Shown here one piece after another: positions 6,563 through 6,635 of a DNA stretch of 6,635 nucleotides (its first letter is position 1; every line of letters begins with the position of its first letter). Origin of the DNA: Actinomycetes bacterium (GTDB taxonomy: Bacteria > Actinomycetota > Actinomycetes > Actinomycetales > Cellulomonadaceae); NCBI GenBank assembly GCA_023390875.1, contig JAEWCA010000123.1, positions 1 through 6,635 on the forward strand, read 5' to 3'. The notes beneath the pieces were generated by a model. It was not told where the DNA came from, made no database searches, and saw only the letters and a program-made list of their open reading frames with translations. Both the position numbers and the translations under genes were made by a program.

Positions 6563-6635
6563 GCGGGCTCGACACGACGGCGCTCGTCAGCGGGCTCGGC
6601 ACGACGGCGCTCGTCAGCGGGCTCGGCACGACGGC
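6563..6635. repeat. 27-base direct tandem repeat, cut by the window end
   Basis: Two full units (6563-6589 and 6590-6616) and the first 19 bases of a third (6617-6635) follow head to tail. The first unit differs from the second at only one base (A6572 against G6599), and the partial third unit matches the second throughout. Each unit begins GCGGGCTCG and ends GCTCGTCA. The period is a multiple of three, so the repeat could code for nine-residue repeats on either strand, but no gene is established here. The array probably continues past the window. Confidence 0.9.

Noticed and set aside
6563..6635. A CRISPR array reading of the edge repeat
   Set aside because: The units are directly adjacent with no unique spacers, so this is a simple tandem repeat.

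Overview
The window is very GC-rich (roughly three quarters G+C by eye) with the strong third-position G/C bias of a high-GC actinobacterium. Gene content and order (DUF3499 end, phosphomannomutase, Trm112-like protein, CDF transporter, S-adenosylhomocysteine hydrolase, then a divergent RDD/SpoIIM pair) fit the Micrococcales, possibly near Cellulomonas. The genus is inferred from gene order and composition, not proven.

Left part (1-2063, + strand): the last ten codons of a probable DUF3499 gene, a small uncharacterised zinc-ribbon protein (38-316), a phosphomannomutase/phosphoglucomutase with all family motifs (394-1854), and a 69-residue Trm112/UPF0434-like protein whose start codon overlaps the mutase stop. 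The mutase would supply mannose-1-phosphate (and possibly glucose-1-phosphate) for GDP-mannose and cell-envelope glycans. The mannose-6-phosphate isomerase and SIS-domain genes that I recall near this locus in some relatives are absent here.

Middle part (2064-4608, + strand): a cation diffusion facilitator membrane transporter and, 46 bases on, a complete 493-residue long-form S-adenosylhomocysteine hydrolase, which recycles the product of SAM-dependent methylation. The two are probably co-transcribed.

Right part (4609-6635): an RDD membrane protein on the minus strand converges on ahcY with a 30-base gap, and is divergent from a SpoIIM-family membrane protein on the plus strand. Such RDD and SpoIIM genes are commonly found beside MoxR/DUF58 genes in actinobacteria, but those would lie outside this window. 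After SpoIIM come a 14-base perfect palindrome and a 27-base tandem repeat cut off by the window end.

The genes are mostly conserved housekeeping types and I see no convincing new defence or mobile system. The less ordinary signals are non-coding: two genes whose starts lie where leaderless transcripts would begin, two others whose predicted transcripts would begin at a stem-loop, the edge repeat, and the uncharacterised RDD/SpoIIM pair. No tRNA, rRNA, CRISPR, insertion sequence or riboswitch was recognised. No gene-free stretch exceeds about 105 bases.
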